A stretch of 64,000 bases of DNA from positions 186,001 through 250,000 of the forward strand of contig OZ176054.1 of NCBI GenBank assembly GCA_964247055.1. Direction: 5' to 3'. The stretch's first letter is position 1. The number at the start of each line of letters is the position of its first letter. Below are positions 59,875 through 64,000 of this stretch, one piece after another. The notes beneath the pieces were generated by a model. The model saw only the letters and a program-made list of their open reading frames with translations, made no database searches and was not told the origin of the DNA. The stretch comes from Paragordius varius (Eukaryota > Nematomorpha). The position numbers and the translations under genes are program-made.

Positions 59875-62800
59875 TGGCTACCTAAAATCCAAATTTGATC
59901 AGGTGATGTCGCCATAATTTTTTTTGGGTAGCCCTATAGTAGTTCCATCATCACCCCAAATATTTTCGAGATCGGAGTATAAATGTAATTTTTATGAATT
60001 TTTTAAATATTTAAAAAATTTATTTTATACGATTTTAAAAATAAACATGGCTACCTAAAATCCAAATTTGATCAGGTGATGTCGCCATAATTTTTTTTGG
60101 GTAGCCCTATGGTAGTTCCATCATCACCCCAAATATTGTCGAGATCGGAGTATAAATGTAATTTTTTTGAATTTTTTAAATATTTAAAAAATTTATTTTA
60201 TACGATTTTAAAAATAAAAATGGCTACCTAAAATCCAAATTTGATCAGGTGATGTCGCCATAATTTTTTTTGGTAGCCCTATGGTAGTTCCATCATCACC
60301 CCAAATATTTTCGAGATCGGAGTATAAATGTAATTTTTATGAATTTTTTAAATATTTAAAAAATTTATTTTATACGATTTTAAAAATAAAAATGGCTACC
60401 TAAAATCCAAATTTGATCAGGTGATGTCACCATAATTTTTTTTAGGTAGCCCTATGGTAGTTCCATCATCACCCCAAATATTTTCGAGATCGGAGTATAA
60501 ATGTAATTTTTATGAATTTTTTAAATATTTAAAAAATTTATTTTATACGATTTTAAAAATAAAAATGGCTACCTAAAATCCAAATTTGATCAGGTGATGT
60601 CACTATAATTTTTTTGGGTAGCCCTATGGTAGTTCCATCATCACCTTAAATATTTTCGAGATCGGAGTATAAATGTAATTTTTATGAATTTTTTAAATAT
60701 TTAAAAAATTTATTTTATACGATTTTAAAAATAAAAATGGCTACCTAAAATCCAAATTTGATCAGGTGATGTCACTATAATTTTTTTGGGTAGCCCTATG
60801 GTAGTTCCATCATCACCCCAAATATTGTCGAGATCTGAGTATAAATGTAATTTTTATGAATTTTTTAAATATTTAAAAAATTTATTTTATACGATTTTAA
60901 AAATAAAAATGGCTACCTAAAATCCAAATTTGATCAGGTGATGCCACCATAATTTTTTTTGCGTAGCCCTATGGTAGTTTCATCATCACACCAAATATTT
61001 TGGGGATCGGACTATAAATGTAATTTTTATGAATTTTTTAAATATTTAAAAAATTTATTTTATACGATTTTAAAAATAAAAATGGCTACCTAAAATCCAA
61101 ATTTGAGGTGATGTCACCATATTTTTTTTTGGGTAGCCTTATGGTAGTTCCATCATCACCCCAAATATTTTGGGGATCGGACTATAAATGTAATTTTTAT
61201 GAAATTTTTAAATATTTAAAAAATTTATTTTATACGATTTTAAAAATAAAAATGGCTACCTAAAATCCAAATTTGATCAGGTGCTGTCACTATAATTTTT
61301 TTGGGTAGCCCTATGGTAGTTCAATCATCACCCCAAATATTTTCGAGATCGGAGTATAAATGTAGTTTTTATGAATTTTTTAAATATTTAAAAAATATAT
61401 TTTATACGATTTTAAAAATAAAAATGGCTACCTAAAATCCAAATTTGATCAGGTGATGTCACTATAATTTTTTTGGGTAGCCCTATGGTAGTTCCATCAT
61501 CACCCCAAATATTGTCGAGATCGGAGTATAAATGTAATTTTTATGAATTTTTTAAATATTTAAAAAATTTATTTTATACGATTTTAAAAATAAAAATGGC
61601 TACCTAAAATCCAAATTTGATCAGGTGATGTCGCCATATTTTTTTTTGGGTAGCCCTATAGTAGTTCCATCATAACCCCAAATATTTTCGAGATCGGAGT
61701 ATAAATGTAATTTTTATGAATTTTTTAAATATTTAAAAAATTTATTTTATACGATTTTAAAAATAAAAATGGCTACCTAAAATCCAAATTTGATCAGGTG
61801 ATGTCACCATAATTTTTTTTGGTTAGCCCTATGGTAGTTCCATCATCACCCCAAATATTGTCGAGATCGGAGTATAAATGTAATTTTTTTGAATTTTTTA
61901 AATATTTAAAAAATTTATTTTATACGATAATGAAAATAAAAATGGCTACCTAAAATCCAAATTTGATCAGGTGATGTCACCATAATTTTTTTTGCGTAGC
62001 CCTATGGTAGTTTCATCATCACCCCAAATATTTTGGGGATCGGACTATAAATGTAATTTTTATGAATTTTTTAAATATTTAAAAAATTTATTTTATACGA
62101 TTTTAAAAATAAAAATGGCTACCTAAAATCCAAATTTGATCAGGTGATGTCACCATAATTTTTTTTGGGTAGCCCTATGGTAGTTCCATCATCACCCCAA
62201 ATATTTTCGAGATCGGAGTATAAATGTAATTTTTATGAATTTTTTAAATATTTAAAAAATTTATTTTATACGATTTTAAAAATAAAAATGGCGACCTAAA
62301 ATCCAAATTTGATCAGGTGATGTCACCATAATTTTTTTTGGGTAGCCCTATGGTAATTCCATCATCACCCCAAATATTGTCGAGATCGGAGTATAAATGT
62401 AATTTTTATGAATTTTTTAAATATTTAAAAAATTTATTTTATACGATTTTAAAAATAAAAATGGCTACTAAAATCCAAATTTGATGAGGTGATGTCGCCA
62501 TAATTTTTTTTGGGTAGCCCTATAGTAGTTCCATCATCACCCCAAATATTTTCGAGATCGGAGTATAAATGTAATTTTTATGAATTTTTTAAAGATTTAA
62601 AAAATTTATTTTATACGATTTTAAAAATAAAAATGGCTACCTAAAATCCAAATTTGATCAGGTGATGTCGCCATAATTTTTTTTGGGTAGCCCTATAGTA
62701 GTTCCATCATCACCCCAAATATTTTCGAGATCGGAGTATAAATGTATTTTTATGAATTTTTTAAATATTTAAAAAATTTAGTTTATACGATTTTAAAAAT

Positions 62801-63441
62801 AAAAATGGCTACCTAAAATCCAAATTTGTTCAGGTGATGTCACCATAATTTTTTTTGGGTAGCCCTATGGTAGTTCCATCATCACCCCAAATATTTTCGA
62901 GATCGGAGTATAAATGCAATTTTTATGAATTTTTTAAATATTTAAAAAATTTATTTTATACGATAATAAAAATAAAAATGGCTACCTAAAATCCAAATTT
63001 GATCAGGTGATGTCACCATAATTTTTTTTGGGTAGCCCTATGGTAATTCCATCATCACCCCAAATATTGTCGTGATCGGAGTATAAATGTAATTTTTTTG
63101 ATCTTTTTAAATATTTAAAAAATTTATTTACGATTTTAAAAATAAAAATGGCTACCTAAAATCCAAATTTGATCAGGTGATGTCACCATAATTTTTTTGG
63201 GTAACCCTATGGTAGTTCTATCATCACCCCAAATACTTTGGGGATCGGACTATAAATGTAATTTTTATGAATTTTTTAAATATTAAAAAAATTTATTTTA
63301 TACGATTTTAAAAATAAAAATGGCTACCTAAAATCCAAATTTGATCAGGTGATGTCACCATATTTTTTTTGGGTAGCCCTATGGTAGTTCCATCATCACC
63401 CCAAATATTTTCGGGATCGGAATATAAATGTAATTTTTATG
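59875..63441 (+). repeat. 3964-bp tandem higher-order repeat, copy 2
   Basis: Adjoins copy 1 and matches it marker for marker except for the missing doublet. It ends at 63441, where gattttttagaatattt replaces the standard palindrome, after which a new unit with attttattggg follows. The near identity implies a recent duplication, or possibly an assembly duplication. Confidence 0.9.
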
Positions 63442-64000
63442 ATTTTTTAGAATATTTAAAAAATTTATTTTATACGATTTTAAAAATAAAAATGGCTACC
63501 TAAAATCCAAATTTGATCAGGTGATGTCACCATAATTTTATTGGGTAGCCCTATGGTAGTTCCATCATCACCCCAAATATTGTCGAGATCGGAGTATAAA
63601 TGTAATTTTTTTGAATTTTTTAATATTTAAAAAATATATTTTATACGATTTTAAAAATAAAAATGGCTACCTAAAATCCAAATTTGATCAGGTGATGTCG
63701 CCATAATTTTTTTTGGGTAGCCCTATGGTAGTTCCATCATCACCCCAAATATTGTCGAGATCGGAGTATAAATGTAATTTTTTTGAATTTTTTAAATATT
63801 TAAAAAATTTATTTTATACGATTTTAAAAATAAAAATGGCTACCTAAAATCCAAATTTGATCAGGTGATGTCGCCATAATTTTTTTTGGGTAGCCCTATG
63901 GTAGTTCCATCATCACCCCAAATATTGTCGAGATCGGAGTATAAATGTAATTTTTTTGAATTTTTTAAATATTTAAAAAATTTATTTTATACGATTTTAA
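63442..64000 (+). repeat. Last monomers before the window edge
   Basis: After the 3964-bp pair come a unit with attttattggg and a 1-base loss in the palindrome (tttttaatattt) with aaaatatatt. Two apparently identical attgtcgag/tttttttgaa/gatgtcgcc units follow, the second cut by the window end. The array clearly continues beyond 64000. Confidence 0.85.

Larger units (their letters stand above)
1..64000 (+). repeat. 173-bp satellite DNA array, whole window
   Basis: Tandem array of a 173-bp monomer filling the window with no break. The landmark gggtag recurs at 15, 188, 361, 533 and onward at 173 bp, or slightly less where a copy has lost bases. About 370 copies, all in the same orientation. 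Composition is about 74% A+T. Both ends are cut by the window, so the true array is longer. No unique sequence, transposon, tRNA or rRNA lies inside it, and stop triplets close every frame on both strands within a few hundred bases. Arrays with units near one nucleosome repeat (about 160-180 bp) are typical of centromeric, pericentromeric or subtelomeric heterochromatin in plants, insects and nematodes. That role is inferred here. I do not recognise the family. Confidence 0.98.

Noticed and set aside
55911-63441. Treating the near-identical tandem copies as an assembly error
   Set aside because: Possible in principle, but the copies differ by a whole 346-bp doublet and by single bases (55967, 59871 region), which argues that they are separate loci. 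Read-level support would decide.
1-64000. CRISPR array
   Set aside because: The unit is 173 bp of continuous repeat with no unique spacers and no cas genes; the sequence between any two conserved stretches is itself conserved.
1-64000. Protein-coding genes or a repeat-protein gene
   Set aside because: The 173-bp unit shifts frame at each copy, and stop triplets such as taa and tga occur many times per unit on both strands, so no sizeable open frame can run through the array.
1-64000. Telomeric repeats or an array edge
   Set aside because: No run of ttaggg, tttaggg, ttagg or similar short motifs was seen, and both ends of the window lie inside the satellite.
1-64000. Inverted monomers or palindromic array junctions
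   Set aside because: Every unit reads gggtag ... ggctacc in the same direction; no unit with reversed order of the landmarks was found.
1-64000. tRNA, rRNA or other structured RNA genes
   Set aside because: No box A/B pattern, anticodon arm or conserved rRNA segment was seen; the inverted repeats are A/T-rich and recur in every unit.

Overview
The whole 64-kb window is one uninterrupted tandem array of an AT-rich satellite DNA. The monomer is 173 bp (about 26% G+C by hand count). About 370 copies lie head-to-tail in one orientation, and the array runs off both ends of the window. I see no gene, RNA gene, transposon, CRISPR array or unique sequence. Because 173 is not a multiple of 3 and stop triplets are frequent, no coding frame survives. 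The sequence looks like eukaryotic nuclear heterochromatin (centromeric, pericentromeric or subtelomeric). I do not recognise the satellite family and cannot name the species. CpG is not depleted in the monomer (3 seen, about 2.9 expected), which suggests a genome with little germline CpG methylation, such as many invertebrates, but this is weak evidence.

Monomer anatomy: each unit carries two dyad-symmetric elements. A junction dyad has arms GGCTACC and GGTAGCC flanking an inner GGTGA-TG-TCACC. A core dyad is a perfect 24-bp A/T palindrome inside GTATAAA/TTTATAC arms. Phased A/T tracts fill the AT-rich half. Most small deletions among monomers fall in the loop of the junction dyad or in its T tract, while the core palindrome is much more constant.

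Larger organisation: there is no single higher-order repeat. Instead, neighbouring blocks of 2, 3, 4, 5, 6, 7, 11, 12, 16 and about 23 monomers are duplicated, with constant offsets that I measured from diagnostic variants. The layout is: 0.7-5.8 kb, a 2.28-kb block copied at 2765 bp with a nested 518-bp trimer; 5.8-14.3 kb, copies at 6217, 2592 and 1038 bp; 14.3-20.1 kb, an 11/12-mer series; 20.5-27.2 kb, overlapping copies at 3263, 2574 and 3952 bp; 27.7-29.4 kb, an exact 854-bp pentamer pair; 18.8-21.2 kb copied again at 29.95-32.35 kb, 11.15 kb away; 33.0-41.2 kb, a 7-mer series flanked by two copies of a 14-mer; 41.7-53.2 kb, eight copies of a 681-bp tetramer at irregular spacing; 49.8-54.6 kb, a 16-mer pair; 55.9-63.4 kb, a 3964-bp tandem pair.

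Several monomers are chimeras whose halves match two different local subtypes, marking crossover or conversion points. The window is therefore a readable record of recent unequal exchange and conversion. No protein-coding or RNA-based system is present.
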